The position numbers and the translations under genes are program-made. Below, in pieces: positions 1 to 7,084 of a stretch of 10,832 nucleotides of DNA (position 1 is its first letter; each line of letters starts with the position of its first letter). Under the pieces are notes generated by a model. That model searched no databases. It was not told where the DNA came from and saw only the letters and a list, made by a program, of their open reading frames with translations. The stretch covers positions 1 through 10,832 of the forward strand of contig URJJ01000057.1 of the NCBI GenBank assembly GCA_900548185.1. Reading direction: 5' to 3'. This DNA comes from an uncultured Opitutales bacterium. GTDB taxonomy: Bacteria; Verrucomicrobiota; Verrucomicrobiia; Opitutales; Intestinicryptomonadaceae.

Positions 1-21
1 CCGTTTTGCCCTGTCAAATTC

Positions 22-55
22 GGCCCCGGACTCACGCCGGGGCCTTTTCTTTTTT
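22..55 (+). terminator. Intrinsic terminator in repeat copy 1
   Basis: GGCCCCGG (22-29) and CCGGGGCC (37-44) form a perfect 8-bp stem with a 7-nt loop, followed by T4-C-T6 (45-55). It would stop plus-strand transcription entering from a gene to the left of the window. Confidence 0.75.
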
Positions 56-177
56 CACACGCATTGCTTCGCAATCACTCGCGCCCAAACAATAGCAAAG
101 TTTAGAAAGCAAACCCAACCTACCCTCTTTGGCATAGCCCCTTGACCTGCAAAACTCCGTTTTGCCCTGTCGAATTC

Positions 178-211
178 GGCTCCGGACCCACGCCGGGGCC
201 TTTTCTTTTTT
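178..211 (+). terminator. Intrinsic terminator in repeat copy 2
   Basis: This is the duplicate of the 22-55 terminator. GGCTCCGG (178-185) pairs with CCGGGGCC (193-200), one G-C pair having become G-U, and the same T4-C-T6 tract follows (201-211). The third repeat unit has lost this stem (about 334-360). Confidence 0.65.
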
Positions 212-340
212 CACACGCATTGCTTCGCAATCGCTCGCGGATGAATAATCTGGCGTTTGATTTGCAACTTCACTCTGCTTTTTTTTGAGGCGTGGCCCCT
301 CAACCTGCAAAACTTCGTTTTGCTCTGTCGAATTTCCGCA

Positions 341-890
341 GCCGAGTTCATGCCGGAATCTCTCCCCTCCGCATCCATCGTCTTACGCCCTGTAGCGCAT
401 GAAAAATCCGGAAAACATCCCAATTGATTTTCCCGGGCAAAAATTCAACTGGAAATATCGCGCGCGGTTTGCCTATCCGAATGAAGCGGCTTCCCATTTA
501 ATTGAAGCCGATTCTTCATTTGAAAAGAGAGCCTTCCAATGCATGGCAATATTGAAATATTGTATGCGAAGCTCCGCCCGGGTTGGAAAGTTCCGCGCCT
601 TTCATGCTTAGATGCCGCCCGCCTCTGCCGGATTCAGCCTCAAGGGAAAAATTTATCCCAAAACGTTGCGGCGGAAATTCCGGAATCTTTTAGGTTTAGT
701 CTGGGAAATGGCATACTGGCGGGAAAATCCGCAGCGGTTTTGTGCCGGGCAAAGACGGCTCAATGAAAAACGCAAAGCCCCGCATTCTGCGCGGCCCAAT
801 CCGGTCATCATTTAAAAGGTAAGAAGCGGCCAAGGGGCGGAAAGGCTCCGGATGCCTTGCAGTCTGGAAAGGGCGGGATGGGCGGCGGCC
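341..890. other. Intergenic region of 550 bp with no supported gene; several inverted repeats
   Basis: Open frames here are at most about 75 codons (399-611, 539-766 and 612-815 on the plus strand), overlap one another in different frames and resemble no family I know. The stretch is visibly richer in A+T than the genes around it. It contains short dyads: CGGCTTC/GAAGCCG at 487-510, GCAT..CAATATT-GA-AATATTG.ATGC at 541-567, GGGA/TCCC with an AAATTT core at 644-659, and GCGG/CCGC at 719-732. No T-rich terminator for the leftward xerC gene is evident; a weak AAGGC/GCCTT stem lies at 842-858. It may be decayed sequence or regulatory DNA. Confidence 0.6.
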
Positions 891-1802
891 TCAGTCGAAA
901 AGCTTTGAATGCTCCCTTTTCAGGTGGGCCGTGCCGAGGTGCGTGTAAACCTGCGTGGTCGAAAGGCTGGCGTGCCCCAGCATTTCCTGAAGCGCCCTCA
1001 GGTCTATCCCTTCGTCAACGAGGTGCGTGGCAAACGAATGCCTGAGTTTGTGGGGAGTGACGTTGGAGGGCAGCCCGGCTTCCGCGAGATAAGTTTTCAT
1101 GCGTTTTTGCACAAGCTGGGGGTAGAGCCCGCCGCCGTTTTCGCGCACCAGCACGAAGTCTCCGGACGAGGCGCCCCTGCGGAACTCATCGCGCCACAGC
1201 TTCAGAAGCTCCAGCGCGCTCTTTCCGAAAGGGCATATCCGGGTTTTCCCGCCCTTGCCAAGCACGCGCGCGCAGGCGCTGGAAAAATCAACCGCCCCGA
1301 ACCGGAGCGCGCAAAGCTCGCTTATCCGGAGGCCGGCCCCGTACAAAAGCTCCATGGAAAGAGCGTCGCGCACGGCCTCGAAGCGCGGAAGCCTGCCCTC
1401 CTCAAGCATCCGCCACGGGGCGCCCAGAAGCTCCGGAACCTGCGCCTCGCTCAGAAAGACCGGCAGGTCCTTTTTCATTTTCGGCAGTGGCAGCGACGAG
1501 AATGGGTCCGACTCGGCCGCTCCCTTTTCAATCAGAAACCGGTAAAACGAGCGCAGGGCCGAAACCCGGCTGTGCAGCGTGCGGCGCGAAAGTGTCGAGG
1601 CCAGGTAGGCCACGTAGTTCTTGGCAAACTTCCTGTCAGCCGACTCCACCGTGCCAGAAAACATCTCGTTTGCCCCGAGCCATTCGGCCCACATCGACAC
1701 CGCGTGCGAATAGTTGCGCGCGGTATATTTTGAATACCTGCGCTCGCCGGATATGCGCGCCATGAATTCGCCGAGCCACGGCGTCTCCGCCGCCCCGCTC
1801 AT
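891..1802 (-). CDS. xerC: Tyrosine recombinase, XerC/XerD type
   Basis: This is a 303-residue site-specific recombinase of the phage-integrase family, the usual XerC/XerD length. In the known role it resolves chromosome dimers at dif with a partner Xer protein. The N-terminal SAM-like DNA-binding domain spans about residues 8-95, with SALRSFYRFL at 81-90. The catalytic domain follows, and the expected residues are present at XerD-like spacing: Arg159 (GLRISEL), Lys183 (GKGGKTR), His251 and Arg254 (HKLRH), His277 (LGHASLSTTQ) and nucleophile Tyr286. The ATG at 1802 is chosen because it overlaps the stop of the upstream prepilin peptidase as ATGA; a longer open frame upstream only reads through that gene out of frame. 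XerC rather than XerD is a tentative choice, since both have similar motifs. No dif site was recognised in the window. Confidence 0.92.
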   Translation of the reverse strand: MSGAAETPWLGEFMARISGERRYSKYTARNYSHAVSMWAEWLGANEMFSGTVESADRKFAKNYVAYLASTLSRRTLHSRVSALRSFYRFLIEKGAAESDPFSSLPLPKMKKDLPVFLSEAQVPELLGAPWRMLEEGRLPRFEAVRDALSMELLYGAGLRISELCALRFGAVDFSSACARVLGKGGKTRICPFGKSALELLKLWRDEFRRGASSGDFVLVRENGGGLYPQLVQKRMKTYLAEAGLPSNVTPHKLRHSFATHLVDEGIDLRALQEMLGHASLSTTQVYTHLGTAHLKREHSKLFD

Positions 1803-2680
1803 AGGCCGCCGAAAAAGACCCCGGCAAGGCCGGCGAAGTACGAATCCACAAAGTCGCGCAAAAACAGCGCGTAAGCGACCGCCCCCATTCCGAGCCACGG
1901 GCCGAACGGGATTTCGGCCCTCAGCCCCCTCCCTCGGAACAGGAGCTTTGAAATGAGCATTGCAGGCACCATCACAAGCGCGCCGATAAACGACCCGCCG
2001 AATATGGAAAACACTGCCCCCTGCCATCCGCAGAAGGCGCCGATGCAGCCTATCAGCACCACGTCGCCCTCGCCCATCGCCTCGCGCTTGAGGAAGCATT
2101 CCGCAAGCAGCCTCAGCCAGTAGAGAATCCCGGAACCCACCGCGACGCCGGACACGGATACGATGAAGGCCTTCAGGGCCGAGAAAACCTGCGGCTCGGC
2201 CGGATTTGCGTCAAAGTGGATTTCCGGAACCAGCATCGACACGGCGACGCCCGCAACCATGCCGCCTATCGTGAGCATGTCCGGAAGCTCCATCGTGTCT
2301 ATGTCTATAAAGCTAACAACGATTATAAGCGACACAAACAGCATCCACGCAAGGGCCTCCGCCGCCGGGAAGAAGCTCCAAAGGTAAAGGTATGCGCACG
2401 CGGTCATAATTTCGACGGCCGCATAGCGGAACGAGAAGCGCTCCCCGCAGCACCTCGCCCTTCCGCGGAGTATGAACCAGCTTGCAATCGGAATGTTGTC
2501 GTACCAGGCTATGGGCTTTCCGCACCTGCACTGCGAGCGCGGGCGCACGACAGACTTCTCCGCCGGAATCCGGTAGATGCAGACATTCATAAAGCTGCCC
2601 GCACACGCCCCGAGAGCGAAGAAAAAGACCCCGAAAATCCAGGGGAACTGCCCGGCGGCGATTTGAAAATTTTCCATCAT
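1799..2680 (-). CDS. pilD: Type IV prepilin peptidase (leader peptidase/N-methyltransferase, family A24)
   Basis: This 293-residue polytopic membrane protein cleaves, and usually N-methylates, type IV pilin or type II secretion pseudopilin precursors at the inner membrane. Residues 12-40 include the first membrane segment and the GSFMNVCIYRIP motif. Residues 51-86 are the cytosolic zinc-type loop, with the family motif WYDNIPIASW at 59-68. The aspartyl protease core follows: Asp126/Asp128 in FIDIDTMELPD, and Asp206 in the GEGD motif (203-206). Further hydrophobic segments run to the C-terminus. The cysteine loop is unusual, C-x-C at 51-53 and CC at 77-78, where the family normally has two CxxC pairs. 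Two ATGs stand in tandem at 2680 and 2677. Its stop overlaps the xerC start by 4 nt. No pilin gene is visible in this window, so the substrate is unknown. Confidence 0.93.
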   Translation of the reverse strand: MMENFQIAAGQFPWIFGVFFFALGACAGSFMNVCIYRIPAEKSVVRPRSQCRCGKPIAWYDNIPIASWFILRGRARCCGERFSFRYAAVEIMTACAYLYLWSFFPAAEALAWMLFVSLIIVVSFIDIDTMELPDMLTIGGMVAGVAVSMLVPEIHFDANPAEPQVFSALKAFIVSVSGVAVGSGILYWLRLLAECFLKREAMGEGDVVLIGCIGAFCGWQGAVFSIFGGSFIGALVMVPAMLISKLLFRGRGLRAEIPFGPWLGMGAVAYALFLRDFVDSYFAGLAGVFFGGL

Positions 2681-2689
2681 AGGCGTTTT

Positions 2690-2718
2690 ATCATTTCACC
2701 AAACGGCGGAAAAATCAA
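2690..2718 (-). promoter_or_regulatory. Candidate promoter for the pilD-xerC pair
   Basis: Read on the minus strand, TTGATT (2718-2713) is followed after 17 nt by AATGAT (2695-2690). The start codon of the peptidase lies only 9 nt beyond the -10 box, implying a very short or absent 5' leader. No clear Shine-Dalgarno sequence precedes the ATG. This is consensus matching only. Confidence 0.35.
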
Positions 2719-2760
2719 GACGTTTGCGCCCCACCGCCCCCCGGCCCTGCGCCGGAGCGC

Positions 2761-2784
2761 AAAAAAAGCCCGCAGGATGCGGGC
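2761..2784 (-). terminator. Intrinsic terminator after icd
   Basis: GCCCGC (2768-2773) and GCGGGC (2779-2784) form a 6-bp stem with a 5-nt loop. Seven A residues at 2761-2767 read as a U tract on the minus strand. It lies about 30 nt beyond the icd stop codon and closes the leftward yajC-secDF-icd cluster. Confidence 0.8.
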
Positions 2785-2814
2785 CGTGGATTTGCAGAAT
2801 TTTTCGTAAATCCC

Positions 2815-4029
2815 CTACATTCCGGCGATCACCGCGTCGCCGAACTCGGAGCATTTAAGCTCTCTGGAGCCGGGGATGAGGCGCGCCAGGTCGTATGTCA
2901 CGGTCTTTGCGGAGATGGCGCCTTCCAGGCCCTTTATGAGAAGGTCCGCAGCCTCCGCCCATCCCATGTAGCGGAACATCATTTCGCCTGAGAGGATGAG
3001 TGAGCCAGGGTTTACCTTGTCGAGGTTGGCGTACTTGGGCGCAGTCCCGTGGGTGGCCTCGAAAATCGCGTGCCCCGAAGTGTAATTGATGTTGGCGCCG
3101 GGGGCGATGCCGATTCCGCCGACCTGGGCGGCGAGGGCGTCGGAGATGTAGTCGCCGTTTAGGTTCAGGGTGGCGACGACGTCGTATTCCGCTGGCCGGG
3201 TGAGAATCTGCTGGAGGAAGGCGTCGGCGATGCAGTCCTTGACCACGAGCCCGCCGGGGAGCCTGCACCACGGGCCGCCGTCTATTTCGGAGGCGCCGAA
3301 GTCGCGCTTTGCAACCTCGTAGCCCCAGTCGCGGAACGCGCCCTCGGTAAACTTCATGATGTTGCCCTTGTGGACGAGGGTAACGCTCTTCCTGCCCTGC
3401 GAGATGGCATACTCGATGGCGCTCTTTACGAGGCGCTGCGTGCCCTCCTTGGAGACGGGCTTTATGCCTATGCCGCACGAGCCGGGGAAGCGTATCTTCG
3501 CGAAGCGCGCGGGAAATTCCGATTTCAGGAAGCCCTTGAGCTTCTCAACGTCACCGGAGCCGCATTCAAATTCGATTCCCGCATAGATGTCTTCCGTATT
3601 TTCGCGGAAAATCACCATGTCGACGAGGTCGGGGCGCTTGACGGGGCTTTCGATGCCGGAAAAATACCTGACCGGGCGCTGGCACACGTAGAGGTCCAGC
3701 TCCTGGCGCAGGGCGACGTTCAGCGAGCGTATCCCGCCGCCTATCGGGGTTGTGAGCGGGCCCTTTATGCCCACGAGGTATTCCCTGAATGCCTCCAGCG
3801 TGGCCTTCGGGAGCCAGTCGCCGAAGCGGTTGAAGGCTTTTTCGCCGGCGAAGACCTCCATCCATTCGATTTTGCGGGAGCCGCCGTAGGCCTTTTCCAC
3901 GGCCGCGTCGAACACCCTGACGGACGCGCGCCAGATGTCGGGGCCCGTGCCGTCGCCTTCGATGAACGGAAGCACCGGATTTTCGGGAACGCGGAGCTTC
4001 CCGCCGTCTATAGTGATTTTGTCTGCCAT
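2815..4029 (-). CDS. icd: NADP-dependent isocitrate dehydrogenase
   Basis: This 404-residue TCA-cycle enzyme oxidatively decarboxylates isocitrate to 2-oxoglutarate, making NADPH. It closely follows the E. coli Icd sequence. Isocitrate-binding residues are in place: Ser102, Asn104 and Arg108 (RSLNVALRQELDLY), Arg118 and Arg142. Also present are Tyr149 (EDIYAGIE), Lys221 (LVHKGN) and the metal-binding aspartates Asp293/Asp297 (NGDYISDA). The NADP-specifying residues are kept: Lys332 and Tyr333 after HGTAP, then Tyr379 and Arg383. Ser102 is the position phosphorylated by AceK in E. coli, but no aceK is visible here. The ATG at 4029 fits family length and has a purine-rich AAAGGGAAA about 10 nt upstream; an in-frame TTG at 4050 would add seven residues. 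It starts 22 nt after the secDF stop, so co-transcription is likely. Confidence 0.97.
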   Translation of the reverse strand: MADKITIDGGKLRVPENPVLPFIEGDGTGPDIWRASVRVFDAAVEKAYGGSRKIEWMEVFAGEKAFNRFGDWLPKATLEAFREYLVGIKGPLTTPIGGGIRSLNVALRQELDLYVCQRPVRYFSGIESPVKRPDLVDMVIFRENTEDIYAGIEFECGSGDVEKLKGFLKSEFPARFAKIRFPGSCGIGIKPVSKEGTQRLVKSAIEYAISQGRKSVTLVHKGNIMKFTEGAFRDWGYEVAKRDFGASEIDGGPWCRLPGGLVVKDCIADAFLQQILTRPAEYDVVATLNLNGDYISDALAAQVGGIGIAPGANINYTSGHAIFEATHGTAPKYANLDKVNPGSLILSGEMMFRYMGWAEAADLLIKGLEGAISAKTVTYDLARLIPGSRELKCSEFGDAVIAGM

Positions 4030-4051
4030 TTTGCCGAATTTCCCTTTCAAA

Positions 4052-6646
4052 TCAGGCCTGTTCCTGCCAGTCGTGCTTTACTTCAACTTCCTGCTCCTCG
4101 ACGCTCTTGCGCTTGCCCTTGTGCCACCAGTAGAAGACGGGGCTTGCGATGAATATCGAGGAGAATGTGCCGGTTATGATGCCCAGAAGGAAGATGAGAG
4201 AGAAGTCCTTTATGATGCCCGTGCCGAACACGAAGAGCGCGAGGGCCGCAAAGAAGGTCGTGGCGCTCGTGAGAAGCGTTCTTGAGAGAGTCTTATTGAT
4301 GGACTTGCGTATGACGTCGTAAAGCGACATCGCGGGGTTGAGCGGAAGCTCTTCGCGGATTCGGTCGAACACGACTATCTTGTCGTTTATGGAGTAGCCG
4401 ACCGTCATGAGGATGGCGGCTATCATCGGGGCCGAGAACTGCCCGGAGCCCATTCCGAAAATCCCGAATATGATAAAGAGGCCTATCGTCATGAGTATGT
4501 CGTGGAAAAGCGCCACGACCGCGCCCACGCCGAAGCCTATCTCAAACCTGAAGGCGACGTACAAAAGAACCCCCAAAAACGACAGGAATATGGAAAGCAC
4601 CGCGTTGCGGGTTATGTCGGAGCTCACGGCGGCGCCTATGCTCTCCTGCCCCACAAGCTTCAGGCCGGCGTCGGGATAGGCGGCCTGGAGGGCGTCGAAC
4701 ACGGCCTTGCCCTTTTCCGCCTCGGTCTGGACGGTCAGAAGCTCCGCGCCCGTGGCGATGTCCTTCTGGTAGGATGCCTGCACCTCGCCGAGAGAGGGGT
4801 TCGCCGAAGACACGGCGGTAATGTCGCCTATCGGGAGCTTTTGCGTAAAGGAGATAGTCGAAGTTTCGCCGCCCGTGAAGTCGATGCCCAGGCACTTGTC
4901 GCCCTGGTAGAATATTGCTGCCACGCCGCAGGCCACCACCACCCAGGACACGGCAAACGCAGTCTTGAAATGCTTCATGAAGTCGAAATTCGTGTCGCTT
5001 ATGAGGCGGAAGTTGAACGAATTTTTGAAGAGGCCCATGGAGACGGCTATCTCGCATAGCGCGCGCCCGAATACGAGGGCGCAGAAGAGGGTCGCTATGA
5101 TGCCGACTGCGAGGGTCACGCCGAAGCCCTTGACGGGGCCGGTGCCGAGCTGCCACAGGATGACGGCGGTGAGGAGGGTTGTGAGGTTGGCGTCGACGAT
5201 GGTTGAGAACGCCTTCTCGTAGCCGGCCTGGAGGGAGTTCCACATGCTTTTGCCCAGGAGGAGCTCTTCGCGCATTCTCTCAAAAATCAGGATGTTGGCG
5301 TCGACTGCCATGCCGACGGTGAGCACAAGCGCCGCGATGCCGGGAAGCGTCATGGTTGCGCCGAAGGAGGCCAGCACGCCGAGAATTATGGCGATATTGG
5401 CGACCACGGTGAGCATCGCAAGCGCGCCCATGCCGCGGTAGTAAAGGAGCATGAAGATGAACACGAGGCCCGCGCCCAGCGCGCCGGCCGTGAGGGAGGA
5501 GTCGCGGGCGTCTTCCGCCATGGAGGGGCCGACCTCGTTCATCGAAGTGCGCGTCAGGCCGACCTGGAGGGGGTTGTTGAGGGCGTTTGCAAGCTCGATT
5601 GCCTCGCGCTGCGAGAAGTTGCCGGTTATCGAGCCCGTATCGGACAGGGCGCTGATGATTCTGGGGGCGCTCATCAGCTTTCCGTCGAGGACGATGGCCA
5701 TGAGCTGCTTCTGCTCGTAGGGGTTGGAGGAGGCCGCATACTTGGCGTCCTCTTCCAGAATCTTGGAGGTTATGGCGTAGATTTTCCTGGCGCCCTCCTT
5801 TGTGAACTCCATGTTGACTGCAAAACGGTTGACGCCGTCCATATAGACGCCGGCGCGCGAGATGATGTCGCCGCCTGCCTCGGCGCGCTTTTTGACGTAG
5901 AGGCAGTCCTCCACAACCCTGTCGCCGTCCTGCCTTTCCTCAACAAGAAGCTCGTAGCCGATGGGCCATTCGCGCCTGGGGACGGACGAATTGGCGGGCT
6001 TTAGCGAGCGGTGGGCGATTCTGAATTCGAGCTTTGCCGGGCGCGACAATTGCTCCACAGCCTCGGGGTTGTCCTTCAGCGACACGCCGGGCATCTGGAC
6101 TTCGATTGCGTTCGAGCCGACGATTCGGATTGTGGGCTCGGTGACGCCCATGCCGTTTATGCGGCCGTCCATGACGCGCAGGACGTCGTCGAGCTGGCCC
6201 TTGCGGGAGTAGGAGTCCCCGGCCAGCTCGTCCTTGTTGATTTCGAGGGTGAACGACACGCCGCCCTGGAGGTCGAGGCCCTTTTTGAGGGACGCCTTGC
6301 TCTGGCGGTAAAGCTCGCGCAGCAGAGTGTCGTTGCGCTTTTTGAGCACCTTTATGTCGCGGACGTTTACGTCGAAATACTTGGACAGGTCAATCCTGTT
6401 AGCGTTGGCGTACTCGCCGAGCGCGGTAAAGAGGGTGGAGGACTTGTCCGGGTCGTTTTTGTAGTTGATGGGGTCGACCCTCTTGCGGGCCTCGGCCAGG
6501 ACCGTCTGGAACTCCGGCGCGTAGTAGTCGGCGCGGGTCTCTATGTACTCTTCAAACGGCGTGTCCTTGAAAGGGACCATGGCCGACACCGCCCATGCGA
6601 GGACGAGGACTGTCAGCACCAACTTCCATGCTATGGAGCTTTTCAT
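4052..6646 (-). CDS. secDF: Protein translocase subunit SecDF (fused SecD and SecF)
   Basis: This 864-residue inner-membrane protein fuses SecD and SecF, RND-like partners of SecYEG that use the proton motive force to help pull exported proteins out of the membrane. The SecD half has an N-terminal membrane segment at 8-24, KKGLDLQGGVSFTLEI at 121-136, a large periplasmic region, then a membrane bundle from about 385 with VDANILIFERMREE, including Asp449. The SecF half begins near 550 with a membrane segment, GIDFTGG at 587-593, a short periplasmic part, and a second bundle with INDKIVVFDRIREE, including Asp755. These aspartates match the conserved proton-relay positions of SecD and SecF. The tail after about 842 is charged and cytosolic. 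It follows yajC after 19 nt. Fusions are known in several phyla; both halves appear intact here. Confidence 0.97.
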   Translation of the reverse strand: MKSSIAWKLVLTVLVLAWAVSAMVPFKDTPFEEYIETRADYYAPEFQTVLAEARKRVDPINYKNDPDKSSTLFTALGEYANANRIDLSKYFDVNVRDIKVLKKRNDTLLRELYRQSKASLKKGLDLQGGVSFTLEINKDELAGDSYSRKGQLDDVLRVMDGRINGMGVTEPTIRIVGSNAIEVQMPGVSLKDNPEAVEQLSRPAKLEFRIAHRSLKPANSSVPRREWPIGYELLVEERQDGDRVVEDCLYVKKRAEAGGDIISRAGVYMDGVNRFAVNMEFTKEGARKIYAITSKILEEDAKYAASSNPYEQKQLMAIVLDGKLMSAPRIISALSDTGSITGNFSQREAIELANALNNPLQVGLTRTSMNEVGPSMAEDARDSSLTAGALGAGLVFIFMLLYYRGMGALAMLTVVANIAIILGVLASFGATMTLPGIAALVLTVGMAVDANILIFERMREELLLGKSMWNSLQAGYEKAFSTIVDANLTTLLTAVILWQLGTGPVKGFGVTLAVGIIATLFCALVFGRALCEIAVSMGLFKNSFNFRLISDTNFDFMKHFKTAFAVSWVVVACGVAAIFYQGDKCLGIDFTGGETSTISFTQKLPIGDITAVSSANPSLGEVQASYQKDIATGAELLTVQTEAEKGKAVFDALQAAYPDAGLKLVGQESIGAAVSSDITRNAVLSIFLSFLGVLLYVAFRFEIGFGVGAVVALFHDILMTIGLFIIFGIFGMGSGQFSAPMIAAILMTVGYSINDKIVVFDRIREELPLNPAMSLYDVIRKSINKTLSRTLLTSATTFFAALALFVFGTGIIKDFSLIFLLGIITGTFSSIFIASPVFYWWHKGKRKSVEEQEVEVKHDWQEQA

Positions 6647-6665
6647 CTGCGGGAGCCTGTATTTG

Positions 6666-7013
6666 CTATTTCTTGTCCTCTTCGGGAACGGTCTTGCCCG
6701 GCTCTATCTTGGAGGATACGGCGGACTTGAGTATCTCGATTTTCACGCCGTCGTCCACCCTTATCACGAAGGTCTTGTCGGTCTTGTTGGTTACCGTGCC
6801 GAATATGCCGCCGATGGTGACTACGGTGTCGCCCGTCTGAAGTTCGGAGAGCATTTTTTCATGCTGCTTCTGCATCTTGCGCCGGGGGGCTATCATGATA
6901 AAGTACATGCCGCCGAGAAGCAGCATCATGATGAGCATCGTGGACGAGAAGCCCTGCGGGGCGCTTTCCGCAGCGGGCGCGGCCTGGGCCAGTATGGAAT
7001 AGAGGCTGTTCAT
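6666..7013 (-). CDS. yajC: Preprotein translocase subunit YajC
   Basis: This 115-residue single-pass membrane protein is an accessory partner of SecDF. The N-terminus is alanine-rich and outside the membrane. One transmembrane helix spans about residues 24-42 and ends in the typical IAPRRKMQKQHEKM stretch. The cytosolic domain then has the family signature around GDTVVTIGGIFGTV (61-74), and the tail is acidic and lysine-rich. Length and layout are normal for YajC. An AAAGGGA sequence about 12 nt before the ATG is the only Shine-Dalgarno-like element. It is the first gene of the yajC-secDF-icd cluster. Confidence 0.95.
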   Translation of the reverse strand: MNSLYSILAQAAPAAESAPQGFSSTMLIMMLLLGGMYFIMIAPRRKMQKQHEKMLSELQTGDTVVTIGGIFGTVTNKTDKTFVIRVDDGVKIEILKSAVSSKIEPGKTVPEEDKK

Positions 7014-7055
7014 AATCTGAAAAAAATCCCTTTAATAAATGTTGTAAAGCCGCCA

Positions 7056-7084
7056 ATAAAACCGCCAAATCCCGATGATTGCAA
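7056..7084 (-). promoter_or_regulatory. Candidate promoter for yajC-secDF-icd
   Basis: On the minus strand, TTGCAA (7084-7079) and TTTTAT (7061-7056) are separated by 17 nt, about 42 nt before the yajC start codon. The surrounding 7020-7095 stretch is AT-rich compared with the GC-rich sequence beyond it, as expected of a promoter. This is motif matching only. Confidence 0.4.

Larger units (their letters stand above)
1..340. repeat. Degenerate tandem repeat, period about 157 bp, at least 2.5 copies
   Basis: Positions 1-83 match 157-239 at 79 of 83 bases (offset 156). Positions 131-176 match 289-334 at 40 of 46 bases (offset 158). All ten differences are transitions. One unit contains, in order, a GCAAAAC/GTTTTGC hairpin (149-155 with 159-165; copy 3 at 307-313 with 317-323), a GC hairpin followed by a T tract (copies 1 and 2), and a small ATTGC-TTC-GCAAT hairpin (copies 1 and 2). 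The linkers (84-130 and 240-288) are much more diverged. The window begins inside a unit, so the array probably extends to the left. No protein is supported: the minus-strand reading frame through it only repeats the same peptide because the DNA repeats. It could be a duplicated intergenic element, REP-like DNA or a small-RNA/terminator array. The repeat itself is certain; its function is unknown. Confidence 0.85.

Noticed and set aside
32..310. Minus-strand 92-codon frame with an internal peptide repeat
   Set aside because: The peptide repeats only because the DNA is a tandem repeat. It crosses two terminator hairpins, has no recognisable domain and is best explained as non-coding repeat.
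1..340. CRISPR array
   Set aside because: The units are about 157 bp with diverged linkers and only two to three copies. There are no short direct repeats with uniform spacers and no cas genes in the window.
399..815. Three overlapping plus-strand frames of 67-75 codons downstream of xerC
   Set aside because: They lie in different frames, have no clear ribosome binding sites and match no family I know. The first 45 codons of 399-611 look the least random, but not enough to call a gene.
1803..2099. A longer N-terminus for the Xer recombinase (402-residue frame)
   Set aside because: The extra 99 residues are read out of frame from the prepilin peptidase gene, are Arg/Gly-rich and match no Xer N-terminus. 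The ATG at 1802 gives the normal family length.
4030..4050. TTG start for icd seven codons upstream
   Set aside because: The ATG at 4029 gives the expected N-terminus and has a purine-rich stretch at a usable distance, which the TTG would place inside the coding region.
3370..4152. Plus-strand 260-codon frame antisense to icd and the end of secDF
   Set aside because: It is a high-GC shadow of two strongly recognised genes on the other strand. The same holds for long plus-strand frames over secDF, the peptidase and the pseudouridine synthase.
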